From Duganella alba (GTDB lineage Bacteria > Pseudomonadota > Gammaproteobacteria > Burkholderiales > Burkholderiaceae_D): a stretch of DNA of 64,000 nt. The position numbers were made by a program, and so were the translations under genes. The DNA lies in assembly GCF_009674495.1 (NCBI RefSeq), contig NZ_WKJN01000004.1, positions 186,001 through 250,000 of the forward strand, given 5' to 3'. The stretch's first letter is position 1. The number at the start of each line of letters is the position of its first letter. A model generated the notes under the pieces. It saw only the letters and a program-made list of their open reading frames with translations, made no database searches and had not been told where the DNA came from. Shown here piece after piece: positions 26,137-33,468 of this stretch.

Positions 26137-26802
26137 TCAGGCCGCTACCGTGGAACCGGCGGCGCCGTATGCGCTGTTCACTTCCGTCAGCGAGAACGCG
26201 GTCGGACCGTTGGTCTGGGCGTCGACCGCATCGGCGTGGGCCAGGCTGCGGTAGGTCAGCGGCGCTTCGTAGCGGATGCGTTCTTCTTCGCTGATCTTGC
26301 CGTCGTGATTGGTGTCGGCAGCCATTTCCGATGCGGGCGGTGGCACGCCGAGCACGCCGTCTTCGCCCACGCCTGGCAGCGGCTCAGGCGTCAGCAGAGG
26401 GTCCTGCTGCGCTTTCTGGGCGCCGCTCACGCCGACGTCGGCGCCGCCGGCATTGGCGTCAGCGCCAAAGCGGGCCTGGAAGATTTGCGTTTCCGGACGC
26501 GAGACCAGTTTTTTCAGGCCTTCGTCGAATTGCTCCAGTGCGCCTTTCAGCGAGTCGTCTTCCGACACGGCCTTGACCAGCGCATTGGCCTGGTCACCGT
26601 TGCTGGAGGTATTGGTCGTATCAGTCTGCAGGGAACTGGTGGCATTAAAGCCAGGCAACGACAAATACGCGGCAACCGATGCACTCAGGTCCGCGTTCGT
26701 ACCACTGTCTGTGGCGCTCTGAACTTTTACAGGCGCGAGTGCCTTGTCAGCAACCAGAGCTGCGGAAAGGGTAGCACCACCAATGTTGTTCACCGTAATC
26801 AT
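26137..26802 (-). CDS. EF-hand motif protein of unknown function
   Basis: A 221-residue protein, not recognised as a whole. It is low in aromatic residues and rich in Ala, Asp, Ser and Thr. A single canonical EF-hand loop lies at about residues 163-174 ('DTNHDGKISEEE') and should bind calcium. There is no signal peptide or membrane helix. The first 50 residues resemble the polar, Ala/Ser-rich N-termini of non-classically secreted proteins, but that is weak. The ATG is chosen because AGGAG lies six bases upstream; a TTG five codons earlier is less likely. It is a single gene with its own terminator. Confidence 0.75.
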   Translation of the reverse strand: MITVNNIGGATLSAALVADKALAPVKVQSATDSGTNADLSASVAAYLSLPGFNATSSLQTDTTNTSSNGDQANALVKAVSEDDSLKGALEQFDEGLKKLVSRPETQIFQARFGADANAGGADVGVSGAQKAQQDPLLTPEPLPGVGEDGVLGVPPPASEMAADTNHDGKISEEERIRYEAPLTYRSLAHADAVDAQTNGPTAFSLTEVNSAYGAAGSTVAA

Positions 26803-27119
26803 AATTGACTCCTGCAAGAAGATTCCTCACGACTACATTCTAGCAGCGTTTTGGCAACAGTTACCATTTCGTGCCGGCATCTACTGCAAAAAAGTCCTCT
26901 TTTACTTCAAAACAGTTGCTTCCGGGCACTCATCCAATTAAAAAAATCAATGATTGGGAAATTTTGATAGTTTTGCATGCATTTTCATGCAAGAGACACA
27001 ACAAACCGGCAGCGCATCGCTTTGTAACAGGATCGCTACAATTTATATCCCCATAGATGGTAGCGCACCTCACAGGGTTTGAATACCATGAGGCGACAAC
27101 ATACAACAATGGAGTCGTC
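26803..27119. other. AT-rich intergenic region between divergent genes
   Basis: About 317 bp, clearly AT-richer than its surroundings, separating the minus-strand EF-hand gene from the plus-strand DUF3311/symporter operon. It contains one short inverted repeat (26973-26992, listed separately). I see no convincing gene here, only promoter-type sequence for both flanks. Confidence 0.6.
26973..26992. repeat. 7-bp inverted repeat, possible operator
   Basis: TTGCATG (26973-26979) and CATGCAA (26986-26992) flank a six-base spacer in the divergent promoter region. It could be an operator for either the EF-hand gene or the DUF3311/symporter operon. Short and AT-rich, so chance is possible. Confidence 0.35.
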
Positions 27120-27299
27120 GTGCGCTATCTGCTTGCCCTGCCCTTCATCGGCCTTCTGTGGCTGCCTTTCTACAATCAGGAACTCCCCGCGCTGTTTGGC
27201 TTCCCCTTCTTCTACTGGTATCAGTTCGCCTGGGTGCCGCTGACGGCGCTGATTATCTGGCTCGTCTACCAGAGCGACAAGAAGAAGGGAGTTGAATAA
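27120..27299 (+). CDS. DUF3311 small membrane protein
   Basis: A 59-residue protein with two helices ('LALPFIGLLWLPFYN' and 'VPLTALIIWLVYQSDKKKG'), the usual form of DUF3311 proteins, which are encoded directly before sodium:solute symporters and are thought to be accessory subunits. The GTG start has GGAG five bases upstream; an ATG 63 bp earlier lacks a ribosome site. The stop overlaps the symporter ATG (TAATG), which suggests coupled translation. Confidence 0.85.
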   Translation: MRYLLALPFIGLLWLPFYNQELPALFGFPFFYWYQFAWVPLTALIIWLVYQSDKKKGVE

Positions 27300-28774
27300 T
27301 GCCCGATCAAATCAACTGGACGGCGCTTGGCGTCTTCATCTTCTTCTTTGTACTGGTGACGGTGCTGGGCTTCGGCGCATCGCGCTGGCAGAGCGCCAAG
27401 CAGAAAGGCGACCATCTTGAGGAATGGGGTTTGGGCGGCCGCAACTTCGGCGCCTGGATCACCTGGTTCCTGGTCGGCGGCGACTTCTACACCGCGTACA
27501 CCGTCATCGCCGTGCCGGCGCTGGTGTACGCGGTGGGCGCCTACGGCTTCTTCGCGCTGCCGTACACCATCCTGGTCTACCCGATCGTCTACACCATCAT
27601 GCCCAAGCTGTGGCACGCGGCGCAAAAGGCCGGCCACGTGACCGCCGCCGATGTGGTGTTCGGCCGCTATCGTTCGCGCCCGCTGGAATTCGCCATCGCG
27701 CTGACCGGCGTGGTCGCCACCATGCCTTACATCGCGCTGCAACTGGTGGGCATGGAAGTGGTCATCAAGGCGCTCGGCCTGACCGGCGAACTGCCGCTGG
27801 CCGCCGCCTTCGTGATCCTGGCGCTGTACACCTACGCGGCCGGCCTGCGCGCGCCGGCGCTGATCGCCTTCGTCAAGGACCTGATGATCTACATCGTGGT
27901 GCTGGTCGCCGTGGTGCTGGTGCCGATGAAGCTGGGCGGTTACAGCGCCGTGTTCTCGGCCGCCGGCGACGCCTTCGCGGCCAAGGGCGGCGCCACCGGC
28001 CTGACGCTGAAGTCGGCGCAGATCCTGCCGTTCGCCACGCTGGCGCTGGGTTCGGCCATGGCGGCCTTCATGTATCCGCACACGCTGACCGGCATCTTCG
28101 CCGCCAACAGCGCCGACACCATCCGCAAGAACGCCGTGTTCCTGCCGGCCTACACCATCCTGCTTGGCCTGATCGCGCTGCTGGGCTTCATGGCGTATGC
28201 GGCGCACATCACCGTCGCCAGCAACAACGACGTGGTGCCGGCGCTGTTCAACGCCCTGTTCCCGAGCTGGTTCAGCGGCTTCGCCTTCGCCGCCATCGCC
28301 ATCGGCGCGCTGGTGCCGGCGGCCGTGATGTCGATCGGCGCGGCCAATCTGTTCACCCGCAATTTCTGGAAGCCGTATGTGAATCCGTCGGTCACGCCGG
28401 CCGGCGAAGCCAAGGTGGCCAAGCTGGTGTCGCTGGTGGTCAAGGTGGGTGCGCTGGTGTTCATCCTGTTCCTGCCGACCAAGTTCGCGCTGGACCTGCA
28501 ACTGCTGGGCGGCGTCTGGATTTTGCAGACCTTCCCGTCGGTGGTGTTCGGCCTGTTCTTCGGCTGGTTTGGCGCCCGCGCGCTGCTTAGCGGCTGGGCG
28601 GTCGGCATCGTCGCCGGCAGCCTGCTGGCGTTCAGCGACGGCATCAAGCCGGTGCACACCTTCATCATCGGCGGCGACGGCTACACCGCCTACACCGGCC
28701 TGACGGCGCTGCTGCTGAACATCGTCATCGCCGTCATCGTGCAGGTGGTTGCGGGAGAAAAGCGCAAGGCCTGA
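27299..28774 (+). CDS. Sodium:solute symporter family transporter (MctP-like)
   Basis: A 491-residue transporter with about 13 membrane helices. The SSS family pattern is seen in 'GGRNFGAWITWFLVGGDFYT', in 'ALYTYAAGLRAPALIAFVKD' and in 'IAIGALVPAAVMSIGAANLF'. The pairing with DUF3311 is typical of monocarboxylate/organic-acid importers. It uses a sodium gradient to bring in the solute. The substrate cannot be read from sequence. It ends 77 bp before a phosphatase gene that has its own Pho-type promoter. Confidence 0.92.
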   Translation: MPDQINWTALGVFIFFFVLVTVLGFGASRWQSAKQKGDHLEEWGLGGRNFGAWITWFLVGGDFYTAYTVIAVPALVYAVGAYGFFALPYTILVYPIVYTIMPKLWHAAQKAGHVTAADVVFGRYRSRPLEFAIALTGVVATMPYIALQLVGMEVVIKALGLTGELPLAAAFVILALYTYAAGLRAPALIAFVKDLMIYIVVLVAVVLVPMKLGGYSAVFSAAGDAFAAKGGATGLTLKSAQILPFATLALGSAMAAFMYPHTLTGIFAANSADTIRKNAVFLPAYTILLGLIALLGFMAYAAHITVASNNDVVPALFNALFPSWFSGFAFAAIAIGALVPAAVMSIGAANLFTRNFWKPYVNPSVTPAGEAKVAKLVSLVVKVGALVFILFLPTKFALDLQLLGGVWILQTFPSVVFGLFFGWFGARALLSGWAVGIVAGSLLAFSDGIKPVHTFIIGGDGYTAYTGLTALLLNIVIAVIVQVVAGEKRKA

Positions 28775-28776
28775 TC

Positions 28777-28794
28777 TTGTCATAAAACTGTCAC
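28777..28794 (+). promoter_or_regulatory. Pho box (PhoB binding site) for the alkaline phosphatase gene
   Basis: Two direct heptamers, TTGTCAT (28777-28783) and CTGTCAC (28788-28794), with a four-base A spacer, differ from the classical CTGTCAT-N4-CTGTCAC/T Pho box at a single position. A TAGTAT -10 candidate starts 10 bp after the second heptamer, the correct distance for PhoB-activated promoters, where the Pho box replaces the -35. Confidence 0.85.
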
Positions 28795-28798
28795 AGGA

Positions 28799-28833
28799 AT
28801 AGGATAGTATCCGGCTCGCCCCAGCTATCCTAT
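28799..28833. promoter_or_regulatory. 9-bp inverted repeat overlapping the Pho promoter
   Basis: ATAGGATAG (28799-28807) and CTATCCTAT (28825-28833) form a perfect inverted repeat with a 17-base spacer. The left arm overlaps the -10 of the Pho promoter and the right arm lies in the early leader, so a dimeric regulator could sit here. There is no T-tract, which argues against a terminator. Confidence 0.5.
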
Positions 28834-28851
28834 CCAACCTGACGACACCCT

Positions 28852-30522
28852 ATGACCAAGAATCTGTCCCTGCGTGCGATCACCATCGCAGCATCCTGCC
28901 TCGCCCTGTCCCTCGCCCACGCCGCGCCTGCGGCGCCAACCACCGCCTCCACCCTGCCCAAGCTGGTCGTCGTGCTGGTGGTGGACGGCCTGCCGAACGA
29001 ACAGGTGCAGCGCTACCGCGACCAGTTCGGCCAGGGCGGCCTGCGCCGCATGCTGGACCAGGGTGCGTCGTTCAGCAACGCGCACCAGGCGCACGGCGTG
29101 ACCGTCACCGCCATCGGCCACAGCGCCGTGCTGACCGGCGCCTATCCCTATGTGCACGGCATCATCGGCAATAACTGGATCGATCCGGTCACCAAGAAAT
29201 CGGTCTACTGCACCGAAGACACCAACTACACCTACATCGGCGAAGAGACCAAGCCCAGCGACGGCACCGCGCCGACCAAGCTGAAAGTCGACACGCTGGG
29301 CGATGAACTGCGCTACGCCACCGGCAGCCGCAGCAAAGTGATCACCGTGTCCGGCAAGGACCGCGGCGCGATCCTGCTGGCGGGTAAAACCGGCACCGCC
29401 TATATGTACATGGAAAAGACCGGCAACTTCGCCAGCAGCACCTACTATATGAAGCAGCACCCGGAGTGGGCGCAGAAATACCTGGCCACCAAGCCGCAGG
29501 ACCGCTACTACGGCAAGACCTGGGCGCCGCTGCTGCCGGAAGCCGCCTACGCCGGCGACGCGCCGGAAGAACTGAATACGCCGAAGCCAGGCTCGCACAA
29601 CCGCCTGCCCTACACCTACTACAGCGAAAGCGGCGAGATCGACGCCGGCTACTACGCCAGCCTGCGCGTCGGCCCGTTCCTGGACCAGCTGACGCTGGAC
29701 TTCGCGCGCGCCGCCGTGGAAGGCGAAAACCTCGGCCGCAATCCGGCCGGCGTGCCGGACCTGCTGGGCGTCAGCCTGTCCGCCCACGACTACGTCAACC
29801 ACGCCTTCGGCCCGGAGAGCAAGCTGTCGCACGACCACCTGCAACGCCTGGACCGCATGGTGGCGGACTTCTTCAGCTACCTCGACAAGCGCATCGGCAT
29901 GGACAACGTGCTGGTGGTGCTGACCGCCGATCACGGTTTCCCGAACACGCCGGAATTCGCGCAGACGCAGCACCTGGACGCGCAGCGCCTGGACGGCGAC
30001 AAGCTGATGGCCGCGCTGGACAAGCATCTGGCTGAAAAATTCGGCGTCGCCAAACTGGTGCAAGCCTGGTCGCTGCCGAACATCCACCTGGACTACGCGC
30101 TGGCCGACCAGAACAAGCTGAAACACGAAGACGTGGAGAATGCCGCCGCGCGCTACCTGCTGGCGCAGAACGGCATCGTCGACGCCTACACCCGCACCCA
30201 GTTCGAAAGCGGCGCGGTGCAAGGCACGCATATCAACACCCTGATGCGCCGCGCCTGGAACCGTGAATCGTCGGGCGACCTGATGGTGATCACCAAGCCG
30301 TTCTGGTACTTCGGCACGGGCACCAGCGGCACCTCGCACGGCTCGCCATACGCCTACGACACCAACGTGCCGTTGATGATCATGGGTAAACGCTGGATCA
30401 AGCCGGGCGCCTATGGCCAGTATGCGGAAGTGGTCGACATCGCGCCGACGCTGGCCAACCTGCTGCACGTGCGTCCGCCGGCAGGCGCGGAAGGCCGCGT
30501 GCTGACCGAGACACTGCGCTGA
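28852..30522 (+). CDS. PafA-like alkaline phosphatase family protein
   Basis: A 556-residue secreted phosphatase of the alkaline phosphatase superfamily. A signal peptide (residues 1-24) precedes the metal ligand Asp45 ('VVVDGLPNE'). The nucleophile is probably Thr86 in 'GVTVTAIGHSAVLTG'. The Lys/Arg pair that in PafA contacts the substrate phosphate is seen as 'SGKDRGAILLAG' (Lys169, Arg171). The zinc ligand motif is 'LTADHGFPN', and a late His lies in 'TSHGSPYAYD'. It releases phosphate from monoesters in the periplasm or outside. The Pho box upstream indicates induction by phosphate starvation. No strong Shine-Dalgarno is visible. Confidence 0.9.
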   Translation: MTKNLSLRAITIAASCLALSLAHAAPAAPTTASTLPKLVVVLVVDGLPNEQVQRYRDQFGQGGLRRMLDQGASFSNAHQAHGVTVTAIGHSAVLTGAYPYVHGIIGNNWIDPVTKKSVYCTEDTNYTYIGEETKPSDGTAPTKLKVDTLGDELRYATGSRSKVITVSGKDRGAILLAGKTGTAYMYMEKTGNFASSTYYMKQHPEWAQKYLATKPQDRYYGKTWAPLLPEAAYAGDAPEELNTPKPGSHNRLPYTYYSESGEIDAGYYASLRVGPFLDQLTLDFARAAVEGENLGRNPAGVPDLLGVSLSAHDYVNHAFGPESKLSHDHLQRLDRMVADFFSYLDKRIGMDNVLVVLTADHGFPNTPEFAQTQHLDAQRLDGDKLMAALDKHLAEKFGVAKLVQAWSLPNIHLDYALADQNKLKHEDVENAAARYLLAQNGIVDAYTRTQFESGAVQGTHINTLMRRAWNRESSGDLMVITKPFWYFGTGTSGTSHGSPYAYDTNVPLMIMGKRWIKPGAYGQYAEVVDIAPTLANLLHVRPPAGAEGRVLTETLR

Positions 30523-30563
30523 TTTTTCGCCGGGCTTCTGCAAAAAATCCGGAACTCCACTAT

Positions 30564-30585
30564 AGTTGACCTCTTTTGGTTAACT
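30564..30585. promoter_or_regulatory. Candidate operator before the MFS gene
   Basis: AGTTGACC and GGTTAACT form an 8-bp inverted repeat with one mismatch and a six-base spacer, ending 11 bp before the GTG start. A TATAGT hexamer (30561-30566) overlaps the left arm. A repressor bound here would block the promoter. No regulator gene is adjacent. Confidence 0.4.
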
Positions 30586-30596
30586 GAAAGTACACA

Positions 30597-31772
30597 GTGA
30601 CGGACACGAACAAGAAGCCCACCTGGGCCCTGCTGGCACTGGCCGTCGGGGCCTTCGGCATCGGCACCACCGAGTTTTCGCCCATGGGACTGCTGCCGGT
30701 CATCGCCGAAGGCGTCCACGTCTCCATCCCCAGCGCCGGCCTGCTGATCAGCGCCTACGCGCTGGGCGTGATGATCGGCGCCCCCATCATGACGCTGCTG
30801 CTGTCACGCCTGCGCGCCAAGCATGCGCTGATGGTGCTGCTCTCCATTTTCGTCGTCGGCAACCTGCTGTCGGCCATGGCGCCCGGCTACTGGACGCTGC
30901 TCGCTTCGCGCCTGGTCACCAGCCTGAATCACGGCGCCTTCTTCGGCATCGGTTCGGTGGTCGCGGCCAACCTGGTCGCGCCGGACAAGCGCGCCAGCGC
31001 GGTGGCCACCATGTTCATGGGACTGACGATCGCCAATATCGGCGGCGTGCCGGCGGCGACCTGGGTCGGCCAGCAGATCGGCTGGCGCATGGCGTTTGCC
31101 GGCACGGCGGGCCTGGGCCTGCTGGCGATGGCGGCGCTGGTGGTCGCGCTGCCGCGCGGCGAAATGGGCGCGATGCCGGACATCCGCAAGGAACTGCGCG
31201 TGCTGACCCGCCCTGTGGTGCTGATGGCGATGGCCACCACGGTCATGGGTTCGGCCGCGATGTTCACGCTGTACACCTATATCGCGCCGGTGCTGACCAC
31301 CCTGACCGGTGCTTCGTCGACCTTCATTACCGTGGCGCTGGTGCTGATCGGCGTCGGCTTCACGATCGGTAACGGCATCGGCGGCAAGCTGGCCGATTGG
31401 TCGCTGGATGGCGCCACCAAGATCTTCCTGGCTTCGCTGGCCGTGATCATGCTGGTGCTGCCGCTGCTGTTCGGCAGCCATGCGGGTGCGCTGATTGGCG
31501 TCGTGTTGTGGGGTGCGGCGGCGTTTGCGCTGGTGCCGCCGGTGCAGATCCGCGTGATGCACGCGGCAGCCGAGGCGCCGGGTCTGGCGTCGTCGGTCAA
31601 TGTCGGCGCATTCAACCTGGGGAATGCGCTGGGCGCCGCGGTGGGAAGTTACGTGATTTCCGCCGGCATGGGCTACGCGGCCGTGCCGGTCGCCGGCGCC
31701 GTACTGGCGGCGGCCGGATTGTTGCTGGTGTTCGCCGGCCGCGCGGTTGGCGCGCAACCGGCGGCCGCTTAA
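30597..31772 (+). CDS. MFS transporter (AraJ/sugar-efflux-like)
   Basis: A 391-residue, 12-helix major facilitator. The opening 'LAVGAFGIGTTEFSPMGLLP' is typical of the AraJ/SotB drug/H+ antiporter group, and the loop motif 'SRLRAKHALMVLL' and 'ASRLVTSLNHGAFFGIG' fit. It would export sugars, drugs or amino-acid derivatives. The start is a GTG with GAAAG eight bases upstream. It overlaps the convergent CheY-like gene by 4 bp at the 3' end. Confidence 0.9.
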   Translation: MTDTNKKPTWALLALAVGAFGIGTTEFSPMGLLPVIAEGVHVSIPSAGLLISAYALGVMIGAPIMTLLLSRLRAKHALMVLLSIFVVGNLLSAMAPGYWTLLASRLVTSLNHGAFFGIGSVVAANLVAPDKRASAVATMFMGLTIANIGGVPAATWVGQQIGWRMAFAGTAGLGLLAMAALVVALPRGEMGAMPDIRKELRVLTRPVVLMAMATTVMGSAAMFTLYTYIAPVLTTLTGASSTFITVALVLIGVGFTIGNGIGGKLADWSLDGATKIFLASLAVIMLVLPLLFGSHAGALIGVVLWGAAAFALVPPVQIRVMHAAAEAPGLASSVNVGAFNLGNALGAAVGSYVISAGMGYAAVPVAGAVLAAAGLLLVFAGRAVGAQPAAA

Positions 31773-32137
31773 CCGAGGTTATTCAGATACTGGTTCAGAT
31801 GTTCGAAGTTCAGCGGCTTTGAAAAATGCTGGGTAAAGCCGGCGGCGACAGCCTTCTTGGCCGAGTCGCTGTCGGCGGAACCGGTCAGCGCGATGATCGG
31901 CAGCGTCTCCGCGCCAGGCATGCGGCGGATGGCGCGCACGGCGCCAAAGCCGTCCATCCAGGGCATGCCCAAGTCCATGATGATCGCCTTCGGCATCGCA
32001 TCGCGCACCCAGTCGCAGGCTTCGTAGCCGTTGTGGGCGGACGCGGTCTCATAGCCCTGGCATTGCAGTAGCGCCGACAGCGACTCCACCACATCCACAT
32101 TATCATCCACCACCAAAACCTGTTTTGCGCTAGCCAT
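31769..32137 (-). CDS. Single-domain response regulator (CheY-like)
   Basis: A 122-residue receiver domain with no output domain. All key residues are present: 'VLVVDDNVDVVES' (acidic pair), 'AIIMDLGMPWMDG' (phosphorylation Asp), 'IIALTGSAD' (Thr) and 'HFSKPLNFEHL' (Lys-Pro). It probably acts as a phospho-shuttle or on a protein partner. No kinase gene is next to it, so the partner is not evident here. Confidence 0.9.
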   Translation of the reverse strand: MASAKQVLVVDDNVDVVESLSALLQCQGYETASAHNGYEACDWVRDAMPKAIIMDLGMPWMDGFGAVRAIRRMPGAETLPIIALTGSADSDSAKKAVAAGFTQHFSKPLNFEHLNQYLNNLG

Positions 32138-32202
32138 TTTTGCCTCGCCTTTTATTTAATCGGTAAGGCATCGTAGCAAGCAGGCCGCAAAACGAATGTT
32201 CG

Positions 32203-32754
32203 CTAGCGCACCCTGCCCGCCAAGACACTCATCAGTGCCCCAGTACCGGCGCACAGCGCGTTCGCCACGGCGTCTGGTTGCATCGCGGGCCGGCCAGCAA
32301 TCCAGGCGTCGATCAGGGCCAGCTGCATTTCGGCGATCTGGCGGGCGATGACGTCGGCGGGAATCAGCGGCGCCGCCAGCGCTACGGCCCGCAACCGCGC
32401 CGCAATCAGCTGCGTCAGCGCCGACGCCAGCACGGGCCGGGTCGGCCATCCAAGCAGCACGCGCGCCACCTGCTGGTTTTCGCGGAAATGCAGCAACAGA
32501 CTGACAAGCGCAGCGCCGGCCGCCGGCTTATCCACCAGGTCCGCCAACGTCGCAAACGGGCCTTGAACGCTTTCCCGGAGCAGATCGTCCATGGTCCGGT
32601 AATGCTCATAGAAAGTGGAACGGCCAACGTTAGCTGTATCCGCCAACGCTCCCACCGTCAGCGCCTCGTAGCCCTGCCCCAGCAGCAGCGAGCGAAATGC
32701 GTTATGCAGTGCGGCGCGGGTTTTGGTCTGTCGCCTGTCAGGTGCCGCCGTCAT
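32203..32754 (-). CDS. TetR/AcrR family transcriptional regulator
   Basis: A 183-residue regulator. The N-terminal HTH is clear: 'TKTRAALHNAFRSLLLGQGY', 'LTVGALADTANVGRSTFYEH' and 'YRTMDDLL'. The ligand-binding part is divergent, as is usual. It is divergent from a membrane-protein gene 123 bp away. The intervening DNA holds a palindrome that should be its operator, so it likely represses itself and that neighbour. Confidence 0.9.
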   Translation of the reverse strand: MTAAPDRRQTKTRAALHNAFRSLLLGQGYEALTVGALADTANVGRSTFYEHYRTMDDLLRESVQGPFATLADLVDKPAAGAALVSLLLHFRENQQVARVLLGWPTRPVLASALTQLIAARLRAVALAAPLIPADVIARQIAEMQLALIDAWIAGRPAMQPDAVANALCAGTGALMSVLAGRVR

Positions 32755-32767
32755 GCCTTCCCCTAAT

Positions 32768-32799
32768 GGACAATTGCGCGCGTTTGTCCGCTAACGGAC
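32768..32799. promoter_or_regulatory. Candidate TetR operator (two overlapping palindromes)
   Basis: GTCCG-CTAA-CGGAC (32786-32799) is a perfect inverted repeat, and GGACAA (32768-32773) with TTGTCC (32784-32789) forms a second one sharing a half-site. Both lie right before the TetR gene start, in the divergent region. The overlap suggests two dimers or a regulator able to use alternative half-sites. Confidence 0.6.
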
Positions 32800-32877
32800 T
32801 TCAGGCGCCAACATGCCGCCAACTGCGGCGCTGCCACTGATATTAATGTCACTTCCAACAACATGTAAAGGAAGAGC

Positions 32878-33468
32878 ATGAAATTGTTATCGCGCGTAGC
32901 CGCTTTCGCCATTGTCGGCGTGGTCCTGTTGATCATGCTGGCCTTGTTTCATCATCCCATCGCCACCTCGAAAGTGGAGCTGGCGCAGCAAGCCGTCAGG
33001 GACAATCAGGTACACGGCATCCTGATCGCATTGCTGGCGATACTGGCAAGCGCCCTTGCGGTATTAAGTGAAGCGCTGAAGGAGCGCTCCGGCGCGCTCT
33101 ACGTCTATCGACTCGGCTGTGTGCTGCTTGGCGTGGCGATGCTGCTGGATGGCTTTGTGACGCCGCTGCTTGCGGATACCGATGTGGCTACGGTGCTGCG
33201 CCCGATCGGCGTGACGATCCAGGTATTCAGCAAGGCGGGATTTGTCGCGCAAAGTGCGGCCATCCTGCTGTGGTCATGCACGGCATGGCGGCGTGTGCGC
33301 TGGTTTGCGGTGTTGGGAGTACTGGCCGCCATCGTGCCGGCGGCGTGGATCTTGTTCGGCGACCTGCTGCTGACGCCGCGCAGCCTGATGGCGGTGTTCG
33401 GCGCCCACGCCGCCTGGTATCTGTCGGCGGCGTGGGTGCTGCACCGGTTTAGCCGACCATCAGCTTGA
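32878..33468 (+). CDS. Integral membrane protein of unknown function
   Basis: A 196-residue protein with about five or six hydrophobic helices (for example 'FAIVGVVLLIMLALFHHPI', 'GILIALLAILASALAVLSEA'). I do not recognise the family. AAGGAAG lies eight bases before the ATG. It is divergent from the TetR gene and is the likely target of that regulator, perhaps in response to a membrane-active compound. It overlaps the end of the convergent GH3 gene by 20 bp. Confidence 0.7.
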   Translation: MKLLSRVAAFAIVGVVLLIMLALFHHPIATSKVELAQQAVRDNQVHGILIALLAILASALAVLSEALKERSGALYVYRLGCVLLGVAMLLDGFVTPLLADTDVATVLRPIGVTIQVFSKAGFVAQSAAILLWSCTAWRRVRWFAVLGVLAAIVPAAWILFGDLLLTPRSLMAVFGAHAAWYLSAAWVLHRFSRPSA

